A stretch of DNA of 64,000 nt from Vibrio neonatus. Its GTDB lineage: Bacteria; Pseudomonadota; Gammaproteobacteria; Enterobacterales; Vibrionaceae. The translations under genes were made by a program, and so were the position numbers. Within the stretch, counting starts at the first letter, position 1. Each line of letters starts with the position of its first letter. Of this stretch, positions 36,992-46,359 are shown in pieces. A model generated the notes under the pieces. It made no database searches, had not been told where the DNA came from, and worked only from the letters and a program-made list of their open reading frames with translations. The DNA lies in contig NZ_AP024886.1 of the NCBI RefSeq assembly GCF_024346975.1, forward strand, positions 496,001 through 560,000, written 5' to 3'.

Positions 36992-37474
36992 GTCATTCCT
37001 ACGATTTATTGTAAATTCATTACGTTGGTTTTCATAACCTTGTGACCATTATCACAATAAAGTTTTAAAAAGTTCAATTTTGACAGCTTCATTGACATGC
37101 AAAAATAATTTCCATAATTGTTGTATGGTTAATTTCTACCGCTTTATCAATACCTTGCATCAAATTACCCAACTGAAAACACCACGCGAACATTTTAAAA
37201 AATAAGCACAAAAAACCATCACAAAGTACCCGTATAACAACAGAGATTCATATCAAAAGCGGGGTCAGGTCTTGAAATTTGCATGCCTCTAGATTTTGTA
37301 CCTAAATAAGTTGTTTTTAGAAAAGATCGCTAAAAGTATTCTGATTAAGTGATAGTTCACTCCATTTTTACGCTAGTTTTGACTGACTCAAATTAAGTGC
37401 AAATTTCAAGACCTGACCCCGCAAGTGGGGTGTGGTAATATCGCTCTCAATTTATTGTTTCTATTAGGTCATCT
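36992..37474. other. 483-bp gap with a 164-bp transposon-like repeat
   Basis: The gap contains the promoter of the outer-membrane protein gene, then an element with 25-bp terminal inverted repeats (37259-37422), then the short leader of rhlE. No gene was seen. Confidence 0.6.
37259..37422. mobile_element. 164-bp MITE with 25-bp perfect terminal inverted repeats
   Basis: The left end reads gcggggtcaggtcttgaaat and so on for 25 bases, and the right end is its exact reverse complement. The interior (114 bp) has no coding capacity. The GGGGTCAGGTCTTGAAATTTG motif is one I recognise as common beside IS200-like/REP-associated transposase genes in gammaproteobacteria, so a transposase elsewhere may mobilise it. 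Confidence 0.8.
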
Positions 37475-38668
37475 ATGTCATTTTCCAAGCTTGGTTTGAG
37501 TACTCCTATTCTCGATGCGATTAAAAAGGTGGGTTACGATAAACCTACTGATATCCAACAAAAAGCAATTCCGATTGTGTTGGAAGGTCGAAACCTTATT
37601 GCGGCGGCTCAAACGGGTACGGGTAAAACAGCCAGTTTTGTATTGCCTATTTTGGAGATGCTGAGTAAAGGTGAAACGCAACGTAAAAAACGCATTCGTG
37701 CGCTTATTGTGGTGCCAACGCGTGAGCTTGCTATTCAAGTTGATGAAAAAATAAAAGAGTACGCTGGCGAAACTAAGCTTACTTCGATGGCGATGTACGG
37801 TGGGGTGGATTACCAGCCGCAGAAGCAAGGATTAGTTGATGGTGTGGATGTATTGGTTTCCACTCCGGGGCGTTTGATTGATCTTTATGGTCAAAAAGCG
37901 GTGTACTTTGAAGAAGTTGAAGTGCTGGTACTTGATGAAGCCGATCGCATGTTGGATATGGGCTTTATCGAAGATATCAACAAGATAATCGCTCGTTTAC
38001 CGCAAGATATTCAAAACTTGCTCTTTTCTGCGACATTGTCGAACCCTGTTCGCGACTTAGCCAAAAGCGCAATTGATGGCGCGGTCGAAATTTCTATCGG
38101 TAAACACAGTGCCTCTAAATCTAATATTGAGCAGTGGTTAGTTACGGTCGACAAAGACAAAAAATCATCGTTATTGGCGCACATGATTAACGAATATCAG
38201 TGGGAACAAGCGCTAATCTTTATCGAAACCAAACACGGCGCGGCAAAACTGGCGGCGCAGTTGGAAAAACGTGGTATTCATGCCGAAGCATTCCACAGCG
38301 GACGCAGCCAGCATATTCGTGCAAAGCTGTTAGAAGATTTTAAAGCAGGCAACATTCAATACATGATTGCTACAGGTGTGGGTGCGCGTGGTATCGATAT
38401 TCACGATCTGCCAAGAGTGATCAACTACGATTTGCCATACCCTGCCGATGAGTATGTACACCGCATTGGTCGTACTGGCCGTGCTGATAAAAATGGTGAA
38501 GCGATCTCGTTTGTCTCAAAAGACAACTTTAAGAATCTATGTATGATTGAAAGCCGTCTTGGACATTTAATCGAAAGACGTGAAATTGAAGGGTTTGCGC
38601 CGCGTAAAGAAGTGCCAATATCCATTCTTAACTATGTGCCAAAACATAAGCGTGAGCCAAAGGATTAA
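37475..38668 (+). CDS. rhlE: DEAD-box ATP-dependent RNA helicase RhlE-type
   Basis: This 397-residue helicase has Q motif PTDIQQKAIP, motif I AQTGTGKTASF, motif II VLDEADRMLD, motif III SAT, motif V ATGVGARGIDI, and motif VI HRIGRTGRAD. It has no long C-terminal extension, ending YVPKHKREPKD. It is paralogous to the helicase at 17991. The promoter must lie within about 50 bp between the MITE and the start codon, or inside the MITE itself. Its stop codon abuts a second repeat. Confidence 0.9.
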   Translation: MSFSKLGLSTPILDAIKKVGYDKPTDIQQKAIPIVLEGRNLIAAAQTGTGKTASFVLPILEMLSKGETQRKKRIRALIVVPTRELAIQVDEKIKEYAGETKLTSMAMYGGVDYQPQKQGLVDGVDVLVSTPGRLIDLYGQKAVYFEEVEVLVLDEADRMLDMGFIEDINKIIARLPQDIQNLLFSATLSNPVRDLAKSAIDGAVEISIGKHSASKSNIEQWLVTVDKDKKSSLLAHMINEYQWEQALIFIETKHGAAKLAAQLEKRGIHAEAFHSGRSQHIRAKLLEDFKAGNIQYMIATGVGARGIDIHDLPRVINYDLPYPADEYVHRIGRTGRADKNGEAISFVSKDNFKNLCMIESRLGHLIERREIEGFAPRKEVPISILNYVPKHKREPKD

Positions 38669-38829
38669 TACCAATCGTACTAAATAACTGGTCATTCTAG
38701 CTTGTTAAAATACTCGATAACGGCGTTAGAATTTTTGATTGTAGAATAACTACTTATCGAAAAATTCTGCCTTGTTCTCGAGCATTTTTCCTGCGCTAGT
38801 TCTGATCACTTACTTAGTGTGATTGGTAT
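38668..38829 (-). mobile_element. 162-bp palindromic MITE-like element, copy C (inverted)
   Basis: In reverse complement this matches copy A over its full 162 bases, with three differences seen by eye. It runs from ATACCAATC, starting on the last base of the rhlE stop codon, to GATTGGTAT. Confidence 0.85.
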
Positions 38830-38991
38830 AATAACAATCCTTGGGGAAGAACCGTTTATGATTTCACTTAGTTAAACGATAAATCAGAACACTAAAAAAG
38901 CTCTATAAGGGGAACCCTATAGAGCTTTTTATTATCTTATTGCTATAAAACGTCAATGATGCAGGCAAGCGCTGCCCGCACGCGTTTTATA
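38669..38991. other. 323-bp gap: MITE copy C and shared terminator
   Basis: Most of this gap is the palindromic element (to 38829) and the terminator at 38895-38930. No gene was seen. Confidence 0.7.
38895..38930. terminator. Bidirectional terminator between rhlE and satP-like gene
   Basis: The arms aaaaagctctata and tatagagcttttt pair perfectly over 13 bp, with a further AGG/CCC interior. A on one side and T on the other suit both directions. Confidence 0.85.
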
Positions 38992-39600
38992 TTAAGCAGC
39001 TACTTGCTTAGCAGGTGCTTCAGCAGCAACAGTTGCTGAAAGAGTAGGGCGACCTACTGGCAAGATAACACGGCCGTATTCAGCGTTTAGCAGTTGAGCC
39101 ATTGCAAAGTAGATTGCAGATGCGCCACAGAAGATGCCTTCAATACCCGCGATAAAGCCAAGCGTGTGGTTGCCTGTCATTTCGTGTGCTGCAAGTAGGA
39201 AGAATAGGATCGTTAGAGAGCCAAAGATAACTTGCTTAGCAACAGGGTAACGTAGTGAACCAATGAACATGAAGCCAGTAAATACGCCCCAAAGAATTAG
39301 GTACCAAGCCATGAAACCTGCAGGGCTTGCCGCTTGACCCATACCCGGCATGACAACAAGGCCTACCAGAGTCAGCCAGAAAAGACCGTAAGAAGTGAAT
39401 GCAGTTGTTCCAAAAGTATCGCCACGTTTAAAGCACATAATGCCAACAATTACTTGGCCTAAGCCACCATAGAAGATACCCATCGCTAGGATCATTGAAT
39501 CCATAGGAAAGAAACCTGCATTGTGGATATTAAGCAAGACGGTGGTCATCCCGAAGCCCATGAGTCCAAGTGGAGCAGGATTGGCCAATTTGTTTGACAT
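38992..39600 (-). CDS. Acetate/succinate transporter (SatP/YaaH, GPR1/FUN34 family)
   Basis: This 202-residue protein with six membrane spans begins [20 protein letters not shown], the family's NPAPLGL signature. Relatives such as E. coli SatP (188 residues) take up acetate and succinate with protons. A short Ala-rich tail ([16 protein letters not shown]) extends it. AAGG precedes the ATG. It is a single gene between two terminators. Confidence 0.9.
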   Translation of the reverse strand: MSNKLANPAPLGLMGFGMTTVLLNIHNAGFFPMDSMILAMGIFYGGLGQVIVGIMCFKRGDTFGTTAFTSYGLFWLTLVGLVVMPGMGQAASPAGFMAWYLILWGVFTGFMFIGSLRYPVAKQVIFGSLTILFFLLAAHEMTGNHTLGFIAGIEGIFCGASAIYFAMAQLLNAEYGRVILPVGRPTLSATVAAEAPAKQVAA

Positions 39601-39747
39601 ATGATTACCTTATTCAAAATAGTGCGTAAAAATTAGCCGTGAATTTTAAAGTGTTGAATCCAATTAGCAAACACTGTATATGAAAACTTAGATTGCATGA
39701 GTGGGTGGATAAGGTGGGCATATAAGATGGGTGATAAGTAAACAAAA

Positions 39748-39773
39748 AGGGAATCCGCCAAAACGAATTCCCT
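39748..39773 (-). terminator. Terminator of the amino-acid permease gene
   Basis: agggaat pairs with attccct around a cg/cg inner stem. AAAAA on the left gives a T-tract for the leftward transcript. Confidence 0.65.
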
Positions 39774-39799
39774 CTAAGATTATTCTATGTCGTTAAAGA

Positions 39800-41161
39800 C
39801 TAGTTATCGCGTGGAGTTGATTTCTCATAAAGCACGAAACCAATACAAGCAATGACACATGACAACAAGAACGACGTTGCATGACTAGGAATAAATCCGT
39901 ACAACGCATAACCTGTACCACAAATAGCAAGCAGTACAAATAAAGGCAGTGCTGGAACACGAACAAGTCGCTGTGCTTTTGGTTGGGTGAAACGCAGTCT
40001 CCAAACACCAATAAATAGCAATGCGTAGATGATCCATACGATGGCGATTGGTAAGTCACCATACAAGTCAAAAATGTCTTTATTGACACCAGTGCCAACA
40101 AATACAAACCCAACCGTCATATATACCGCAAGTAACACCAGCATGGTTACACCAGAGCGTACCGGCAGGTTAGTTTTTGGTGATACAGAAAGCAGAGCTT
40201 GAGAGCCTTTGAAGTTACGACGCATAGCCAAAGAATATGGCATACGCATACCCAGAAGCATTAAGCCGTTAAAGCCACCTAACGCAGAAATTACAATAAA
40301 TAGCGATAGGGTTCGACCTAGGCTTTCACCAAACAGCAGGTTAGCCACTTGCGACACGCCCATATCACCATTTGCATAAGAAGGGCCTTGACCAACAGAA
40401 AGCAGACCTAAAGTAAAGGTAACGTATACAATACCGATAATCGCCAAACCACCTACCATAGCCAGCGGTAAGTTGCGTTGTGGGTTTTTGATTTCGTGAG
40501 CGATAGTCGTAACGTATATCCAACCATCTAAAGCAAACAGTACAGGAATCAAAGCAGCAGCAATTGCGGCAGCAAAGCCCACTTCAGTAACAGAAGCAAC
40601 CGCGTCAGCAGAAGCGGTAACAGCGTCACCTTGATAAAATAGACCGAAAATAGCAATCGACAGTAGCGGAATCAATTTGATGATGGTCGAAATACGTTGT
40701 AGCAAGCCACCTAGCGATTCAGCTAAAAGGTTCGCACCCGCAAAAACGACAAAATAAAGTGCTGCTAGACCGGCTAACAGTGGTGTAGTCGGTTCAACTT
40801 GCAAGAATGCACAAGTAAAGATAGTTGAGTAGTAAAGAATAACTGACAGAATCAGTGGGATATAAAGTACAGTTTGCACCCATCCAACGAAAAAGCCGAA
40901 GCGTTCGCCCCATGCCGTTTCACTAAATGACATCAATCCACCGGTTTTAGAACCCATAGACGCGATTTCGGAGATGACAACTGCCGCTATTGTGGTCAGT
41001 AATGCCGCCAAAATCCAAGCGATAACAGCGTAAGTACCATTGCCACCTGTCGCACTTAAAACAGGGCCTGTTTTAAAGAAGATGCCAATACCTACTACTA
41101 TACCGACAACCAGTGACACTGCTGTGCCTAAACCGTATTTAGGCTGTAACTTTTCGTGCAC
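39800..41161 (-). CDS. APC-family amino-acid permease
   Basis: This 453-residue protein has about twelve membrane spans. It begins with the APC landmark AVSLVVGIVVGIGIFFKTGP (helix 1 unwinding region) and contains AIAAALIPVLFALDGWIYVT, which resembles the LAT/SteT branch. The substrate is uncertain. Translation starts at GTG (41161) behind GAGG. It is a single gene with its own terminator. Confidence 0.85.
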   Translation of the reverse strand: MHEKLQPKYGLGTAVSLVVGIVVGIGIFFKTGPVLSATGGNGTYAVIAWILAALLTTIAAVVISEIASMGSKTGGLMSFSETAWGERFGFFVGWVQTVLYIPLILSVILYYSTIFTCAFLQVEPTTPLLAGLAALYFVVFAGANLLAESLGGLLQRISTIIKLIPLLSIAIFGLFYQGDAVTASADAVASVTEVGFAAAIAAALIPVLFALDGWIYVTTIAHEIKNPQRNLPLAMVGGLAIIGIVYVTFTLGLLSVGQGPSYANGDMGVSQVANLLFGESLGRTLSLFIVISALGGFNGLMLLGMRMPYSLAMRRNFKGSQALLSVSPKTNLPVRSGVTMLVLLAVYMTVGFVFVGTGVNKDIFDLYGDLPIAIVWIIYALLFIGVWRLRFTQPKAQRLVRVPALPLFVLLAICGTGYALYGFIPSHATSFLLSCVIACIGFVLYEKSTPRDN

Positions 41162-41374
41162 TTTAAATTACCTCTATCAATACCTAGCAAAATACTCGAA
41201 CGCATTTCGGACGAGAATATAATTAAAATTGTTATAAGGCGTGCAGTCTAAATTATTTAAATAAAAATGCGTACCACAATACCTTCGGCGTTAGCATATA
41301 GAAGCTAAGGTATCTCTTTATTGGTTTAAATCTTAGATTGCATTTATGGTGCGTGCGAGTAAGTTGGCAAAAAA

Positions 41375-42010
41375 CTAGCGAATAAAGGATTGGGCTTGTT
41401 GAATTTGGCGGATAACCTTGGCTCTGTCTACGCCTAAGTGATTGGAATCTAAAATCATCGTCCAATGAGCAATGGCTTGTGAATAGCGAGCGCTAAGGAA
41501 GTGATCAGATGCAATAAGCTGTAACGCGGTTTCGTTAAAAGGTTCCATTTCTAAGGTCATGTCGAGCAGACGCTGTACATTTGGGGTGATGGTTTGCGAG
41601 TGCTGATAGTAAAGTGCGCTAGCAAGGGCTGCAAATTGACTGGCATAAGGCGTTGTAGACAGTCTGATGGCATAGTCAAAACAGGTGCTAGCGGAATCAA
41701 ATTCATATTGCGCCATATACATCTGTCCAAGCTCAAACCACGCCTGTTGATCATTCGGCGATGAAGTGAGTTGCTGTTGTTTCTCTGCTAATAATTCCTC
41801 AAGAGTCGGCATTTGTTTGGCGACTGGCACGCTTGGCGCAGGATCGTTCATCAATGCCCACACAGCGAAAGTACAAGCAAACAACAAAACACTGCTCATA
41901 ACAGACAGCTTCAAATTGGCTTGCTGAGGGCGCGCGGTGCGCAATACAGTATAAAGGATAGCGATGGTGAGCAATGCCAAACCGATAAACGCCAGATATG
42001 TGATTAGCAT
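41375..42010 (-). CDS. nrfG: NrfG-like TPR protein for haem attachment
   Basis: This 211-residue protein has two N-terminal membrane spans (residues about 3-22 and 36-55) and then TPR helices (DQQAWFELGQMYMAQYEFDS and MEPFNETALQLIASDHFLSA). This is the layout of CcmI/NrfG. NrfG-type proteins help NrfE/NrfF attach the unusual CXXCK haem of NrfA. It lies downstream of nrfA but behind a strong terminator, with its own GGAGGG ribosome-binding site, so it may have its own promoter or depend on read-through. Confidence 0.8.
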   Translation of the reverse strand: MLITYLAFIGLALLTIAILYTVLRTARPQQANLKLSVMSSVLLFACTFAVWALMNDPAPSVPVAKQMPTLEELLAEKQQQLTSSPNDQQAWFELGQMYMAQYEFDSASTCFDYAIRLSTTPYASQFAALASALYYQHSQTITPNVQRLLDMTLEMEPFNETALQLIASDHFLSARYSQAIAHWTMILDSNHLGVDRAKVIRQIQQAQSFIR

Positions 42011-42083
42011 TGGATCCCTCCTATTAATAGCGATGTCTGAACTCTTAATTTCAGGGCATCAAATGACGGTGCTAGGTATGAAA

Positions 42084-42105
42084 AGGCTCCGAGGAGTCGG
42101 AGCCT
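42084..42105 (-). terminator. Terminator between nrfA and nrfG-like gene
   Basis: A 9-bp perfect GC-rich stem (aggctccga with tcggagcct, 4-nt loop) is followed on the minus strand by TTTTC. Confidence 0.8.
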
Positions 42106-42124
42106 AGTCTATCAATACAACAAC

Positions 42125-43549
42125 TTAGTAAGTTGCTTCGCGTTTTTTCGCTTCTTCGTCCCATTGTGGCACAAGCGTTTTTAAGAAATGCTCTTTTTCC
42201 GCTTTCATTCCTTCCATATCCATACCAAGTACCGCTTGCGCTTTTTCTTTGGTAGAAATGTCTGGAATTTGAATTGGGTCAGTAATGCCTTTCTTCGCTA
42301 GTAAACGAATCACTTTAGTTCGAGCATCAGCCGCTTTATCCACCGCAGTACCAAGCACTTCTAGCGCCACTTCAGGAGCATGCATATGAACGCCGTGTGA
42401 TGCGATAGCGTAATCCCAACGCCATTGAGCATGACGAATATCCATTAAGATAGGCTTCATCTCTTCTTCAGTTGCGCCTGCATCCCATGCCGCTTTCGCT
42501 TCAAAGTGCGCCGCTACAATTTGTTTCTCAGCGGTTAGCTTCATGCTTAATACTTGAGCTTTGCGAGTAGACACAATGTTTTGTAGCTGATCTTTGCTCT
42601 GGGTATGACAGTTTGCACACGTATCTTCAAAGCGATCAAATGGGTTACCAATCTTATGGTCGGTATACACAGTGCCGTCTTCGTTTTCTACTTTAGGCAT
42701 ATGACAGTCAACACACACGACATTGTTTTTACCGTGAATACCGTCTCGCCACGTTTCATAACCTGGATGCTGTGCTTTCAGCATTGGCGCTTTAGAGACG
42801 CCGTGCGTCCAGTCAGCAAAATCGATAGCGTCGAAATACACTTCCATCTCACCCACGGTGGTGCCCATATCCCATGGGAACTTAACTGCATTGTTGGCGT
42901 TTTTATCAAAGTAGTATTCAACGTGACATTGCGCGCACACACCGGCTTGCTGATCTAAGCGTGATTGCTCTTCAAAAGGTTTGCCGATGGCTTTAAACGC
43001 ACGTTCTGTATAAGGACGCGTTAAGGCCAGTTCAGGCTCACCATTTTTGAACTTATCACTTTTGGTATTGTGACAGTCAGAACAGCCAATAGGGTTAACC
43101 ACTTCTGCGCCTAAACGAGCCCATTTGCCGGCAAAATAACCGTCTTCACCTTCTTCATCAATTAAACGCGCTACGTCAGGGCTTTTACAGCTCCAACATG
43201 CCATCGGCATAGGGCCAGACTCTCCGTCCGTTGGGCCGCCAGTACGCAAGGTTTCTCTGAGATCTTCCACCGCATAAAAGTGACCACGCGCTTTATTGTA
43301 ATCTTTAGCAAAGCCATAGCCTGCCCACAAGATCACCATGTTTGGGTCTCCTGCTAGAGCATCGTCAATTTCTTCACTTTCACTGGTGGCTTTCCAGCTT
43401 TGATATTGATCAGGATGAGCCTGTTCAAATGCCGCATTACGCGGATCAAAGCGCTGCTCTTGTTCTGTTGACGCGTAAGCATTGAGGGTGATTAACCCCA
43501 ACAAAGCTATGGGCGCTAACACACCGAGTTTCCATTTTTTGTTCGCCAT
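42125..43549 (-). CDS. nrfA: Cytochrome c552 nitrite reductase NrfA
   Basis: This 474-residue secreted pentahaem enzyme reduces nitrite to ammonium in the periplasm with six electrons. A signal peptide is followed by the catalytic haem site CWSCK (lysine ligand) and four CXXCH sites (CSDCH, CAQCH, CVDCH, CANCH). Residues after HMPK and the long helical C-terminus are as in E. coli NrfA. It reads leftward, opposite to nrfBCDEF, with a perfect FNR box between. A terminator follows directly, so NrfA can be made at a different level from its partners. Confidence 0.96.
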   Translation of the reverse strand: MANKKWKLGVLAPIALLGLITLNAYASTEQEQRFDPRNAAFEQAHPDQYQSWKATSESEEIDDALAGDPNMVILWAGYGFAKDYNKARGHFYAVEDLRETLRTGGPTDGESGPMPMACWSCKSPDVARLIDEEGEDGYFAGKWARLGAEVVNPIGCSDCHNTKSDKFKNGEPELALTRPYTERAFKAIGKPFEEQSRLDQQAGVCAQCHVEYYFDKNANNAVKFPWDMGTTVGEMEVYFDAIDFADWTHGVSKAPMLKAQHPGYETWRDGIHGKNNVVCVDCHMPKVENEDGTVYTDHKIGNPFDRFEDTCANCHTQSKDQLQNIVSTRKAQVLSMKLTAEKQIVAAHFEAKAAWDAGATEEEMKPILMDIRHAQWRWDYAIASHGVHMHAPEVALEVLGTAVDKAADARTKVIRLLAKKGITDPIQIPDISTKEKAQAVLGMDMEGMKAEKEHFLKTLVPQWDEEAKKREATY

Positions 43550-44039
43550 ATTGTCTCCAAACTTTCATTTTATGAATTGCGTTGTGGGGCAGGTTCCTAA
43601 AAAGAATTGGAGGTGGTGACCTTATTAAAAAATATGCATTAATTCGGCCAACAGTCGCAGTATAAATGAAAAGATTGATTTCATATTAGCCAAGCATAAC
43701 TAAGTTGATCCTAATCAAAAATGGCTATAGATCGCACTCACACTTATATAATATTCTGAATTCATGCTTCTAGATGAGATTAATTGCTATTTGTAAATTA
43801 ATGAATTATCTGGGTTTTCTCACAAATATATAAAAAACAATAAATAAGGGGTGGGTCACTAATATGAACAATTGGACTAGGGAAGGGTGCGATTGAAGGC
43901 TATTATTAAATAAAGCGTTGTGGCTTATCCTAAATAAGAATTGATTGCACTTAGCCTGAAATGAATTGGGCTGAGAGTTGTTAATTGATGGTCGAATTAT
44001 ATTTATAAGAAAAATATTTCGATTTAAGGAAAGGATACA
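43550..44039. promoter_or_regulatory. 490-bp divergent nrfA/nrfB control region
   Basis: This long AT-rich region has no gene. It holds a perfect FNR box (43705-43718) nearer to nrfA and about 300 bp of further upstream DNA for nrfB, where NarP sites might be expected. I could not assign those with confidence. Confidence 0.6.
43705..43718. promoter_or_regulatory. Perfect FNR binding site
   Basis: TTGAT-CCTA-ATCAA matches the FNR consensus at all ten defined bases. The centre is about 162 bp upstream of the nrfA ATG and about 328 bp upstream of nrfB. It predicts anaerobic activation of nrfA. Confidence 0.75.
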
Positions 44040-44624
44040 ATGGGCAATATTAAATTGACCATAGCCACTATGCTTAAAGCTCTAATCGCATTGTGCCTAT
44101 TTGGTTATTCTATTAATGCTTTGGCCAATGATGGTGTCCAGAACCATTCAGCGACATCCGAACGCTTTAAAGTAGAGTTCACTCGCGACAAAGACTACAA
44201 ATGTACTCAATGTCACAAGGATTCTAAACACACTTTAGCTGAATCTCATGGGCAAAACGTTATTGATAAAGTCGGTAAAGAAGTAAATTGTACCGATTGT
44301 CATAGCAACATAGGACCGGATCACAGAGACGGTGCCTCTACCGTCGTCAGATATTCTGATGCACAGTCTCGCGCTGGGACAGATAAGCATCAGCTACCAC
44401 CAGAACTGATTCTAGAAGCTAACGCAGCTTGTACTGATTGTCATACGCCAGAACGTTTGCGTAAAGCCGACTGGACGCACGACGTACACGCTAAGAATCT
44501 CACCTGTTCAAACTGCCACACGGTTCATGGAACCGATGCCAAGGTGCTGTCACATGACCACAAGGCAATCGTTGGTATGTGTGTGGACTGTCATTCAGAC
44601 TTCAACCACAAAGCCAAAGAGTAG
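44040..44624 (+). CDS. nrfB: Pentahaem electron-donor cytochrome NrfB
   Basis: This 194-residue secreted cytochrome has a signal peptide ending near LANDG and five CXXCH motifs: CTQCH, CTDCH, CTDCH, CSNCH and CVDCH. NrfB carries electrons from the NrfCD quinol dehydrogenase to NrfA. AAGGAAAGG lies just before the ATG. It heads the rightward nrfBCDEF operon. Confidence 0.93.
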   Translation: MGNIKLTIATMLKALIALCLFGYSINALANDGVQNHSATSERFKVEFTRDKDYKCTQCHKDSKHTLAESHGQNVIDKVGKEVNCTDCHSNIGPDHRDGASTVVRYSDAQSRAGTDKHQLPPELILEANAACTDCHTPERLRKADWTHDVHAKNLTCSNCHTVHGTDAKVLSHDHKAIVGMCVDCHSDFNHKAKE

Positions 44625-44632
44625 GAGATGAT

Positions 44633-45319
44633 ATGAGTTGTTCTAGAAGAAACTTCATAACCGGCGCTGGTGTCGTCATCTTTACTACTGGCGTAGCGGG
44701 TACCGCGGCATTATCAAGCCGTCGTTCATTTGCCAGCGGTGAAGAAGAAGCGGCCATTAAGTACGGCATGCTGCACGATGAAAATGCCTGTATCGGTTGC
44801 ACCGCTTGTAGTGACGCCTGCCGAGAAGTGAATAAAGTACCAGAAGGTGTCAGTCGCTTAGATATCCATCGTTCTGAACCGATGGGTGAATTTCCTGATG
44901 TCGAGTATCGCTTTACCCGAAACTCCTGTCAGCATTGTGAAAACGCCCCTTGCGTGTATGTGTGTCCTACGGGCGCGGCTTATAAAGACTCTAAAACCGG
45001 CATTGTGGATGTACACAAAGATAAATGCGTAGGCTGCGGCTATTGTTTAGCTGCATGTCCTTATCAAGTGCGTTTCTTCCATCCGGAAAACAAAGCGGCC
45101 GACAAATGTAATTTTTGTCGAGACACTAATCTTGCGCAAGGCAAACAACCGGCTTGTGTTGAAAGCTGTCCAACCAGCGCCCTTGTTTTTGGTGATTTAA
45201 ATGATGCAAACAGCACGATTTCTCAGGCGATAAAAAGCAAGCCTATATATCGTGACAAAGTAACGTTGGGCACAAAACCTCAGCTTTACAAAGTGCCGTT
45301 TGATAAGGGGGAGGTGTAA
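44633..45319 (+). CDS. nrfC: Iron-sulfur subunit NrfC
   Basis: This 228-residue ferredoxin-type protein has a twin-arginine signal (SCSRRNFITGAGVVIF) and four clusters' worth of Cys motifs: CIGCTACSDACREV, CQHCENAPCVYVCPTGA, CVGCGYCLAACPYQ and CNFCRDTNLAQGKQPACVESCP. It relays electrons from NrfD to NrfB. The ATG at 44633 follows GGAG and lies eight bases past nrfB; the longer open frame is not used because it lacks the Tat start. Confidence 0.93.
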   Translation: MSCSRRNFITGAGVVIFTTGVAGTAALSSRRSFASGEEEAAIKYGMLHDENACIGCTACSDACREVNKVPEGVSRLDIHRSEPMGEFPDVEYRFTRNSCQHCENAPCVYVCPTGAAYKDSKTGIVDVHKDKCVGCGYCLAACPYQVRFFHPENKAADKCNFCRDTNLAQGKQPACVESCPTSALVFGDLNDANSTISQAIKSKPIYRDKVTLGTKPQLYKVPFDKGEV

Positions 45320-45320
45320 C

Positions 45321-46268
45321 ATGAGTAGTGCATTTCATTTCGACTCTTTAGTGTGGGATTGGATCATTGCGATCTATCTCTTTTTAGCGGGTATGTCGGC
45401 GGGCGCTGTCATCGTCGGATTATATTTAAAACGTAAAGTGATAGAAGGCGATGCGGCGCAAAATGGCATCATCAAAGCGATCGCTTGGATTGCGCCGATT
45501 GGCATTATCCTTGGACTATTGATACTGATATTCCACCTAACCAAGCCGTTAGATTTTTGGAAAATCATGATTTACTACAACCCAACGTCAGTCATGTCGA
45601 TGGGCGTGTTGTTATTCCAAGTGTATATGGCGGTAGTGTTTGTTTGGATTGGCATTATTTTCAGAAGCCAAATCATGAACTTCTTAGGTGGACGCTTTCA
45701 GTTTATTGATGGCGTTTTACTCAAGTGTAAGCGCTTTGAAAATGGCTTAGAGCTGTTATTAGGCTTTTTGGCGATTGCCTTAGCCGCTTATACCGGGTTC
45801 TTATTATCGGCGCTTAAAACCTATCCGATGCTAAATAACCCTGTATTGCCGATTTTGTTCTTGTTCTCTAGTTTGTCCTCTGGTGTTGCGGCCTGTCTTT
45901 TATTTGGCATCTTGCTGTTTAAAGAAAGTGTCTACAGCCCAAGTGTGGCTTGGATTCACAGCTTTGAGCGACCTGTAGTGTTGTTTGAATTATTTGTTCT
46001 GGTGACCTTTTTTACTGGGCTTATTTTTGCAGGTGGACAACATGAGGCGGCCGCATGGAACGCCATTGGTGGCGGCTTTTGGTCGAACTGGTTCTGGTTT
46101 GGGGTTGTGGGCATAGGAATGCTCTTACCGCTGGCAATGAACTACTTTAGTTCGGCAACGACCAAGCATAATCGTGGCTTCATTTTAGTGGTGACAACCC
46201 TGAGTTTGATCGGTGTCTTAATGCTGAGAACATTTGTGCTGTACGCAGGGCAAATGACGGTAATATAA
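45321..46268 (+). CDS. nrfD: Quinol-oxidising membrane subunit NrfD
   Basis: This 315-residue NrfD/PsrC-family protein has eight or more membrane spans, beginning MSSAFHFDSLVWDWIIAIYL and with FLAGMSAGAVIVGLYLKRK. It oxidises menaquinol and passes electrons to NrfC. A GGGGGAGG site precedes the ATG, which lies one base after the nrfC stop. Confidence 0.93.
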   Translation: MSSAFHFDSLVWDWIIAIYLFLAGMSAGAVIVGLYLKRKVIEGDAAQNGIIKAIAWIAPIGIILGLLILIFHLTKPLDFWKIMIYYNPTSVMSMGVLLFQVYMAVVFVWIGIIFRSQIMNFLGGRFQFIDGVLLKCKRFENGLELLLGFLAIALAAYTGFLLSALKTYPMLNNPVLPILFLFSSLSSGVAACLLFGILLFKESVYSPSVAWIHSFERPVVLFELFVLVTFFTGLIFAGGQHEAAAWNAIGGGFWSNWFWFGVVGIGMLLPLAMNYFSSATTKHNRGFILVVTTLSLIGVLMLRTFVLYAGQMTVI

Positions 46269-46283
46269 ACCGATACCATCAAT

Positions 46284-46351
46284 GCCCAAGCAATACCCAA
46301 TATCGGCTAATAACTGATAGGTATAAATTGAATTTTTTCAATGGCTTGGGC
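46284..46351 (+). repeat. Inverted repeat in the nrfD-nrfE gap
   Basis: gcccaagc (46284-46291) and gcttgggc (46344-46351) are exact complements enclosing 52 bases, just before the nrfE start. The transcript could fold there and limit nrfE translation. Confidence 0.4.
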
Positions 46352-46359
46352 CTATTTCT

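Noticed and set aside
43760..44030. NarP heptamer sites upstream of nrfB
   Set aside because: Short partial matches exist but none forms a convincing 7-2-7 arrangement.
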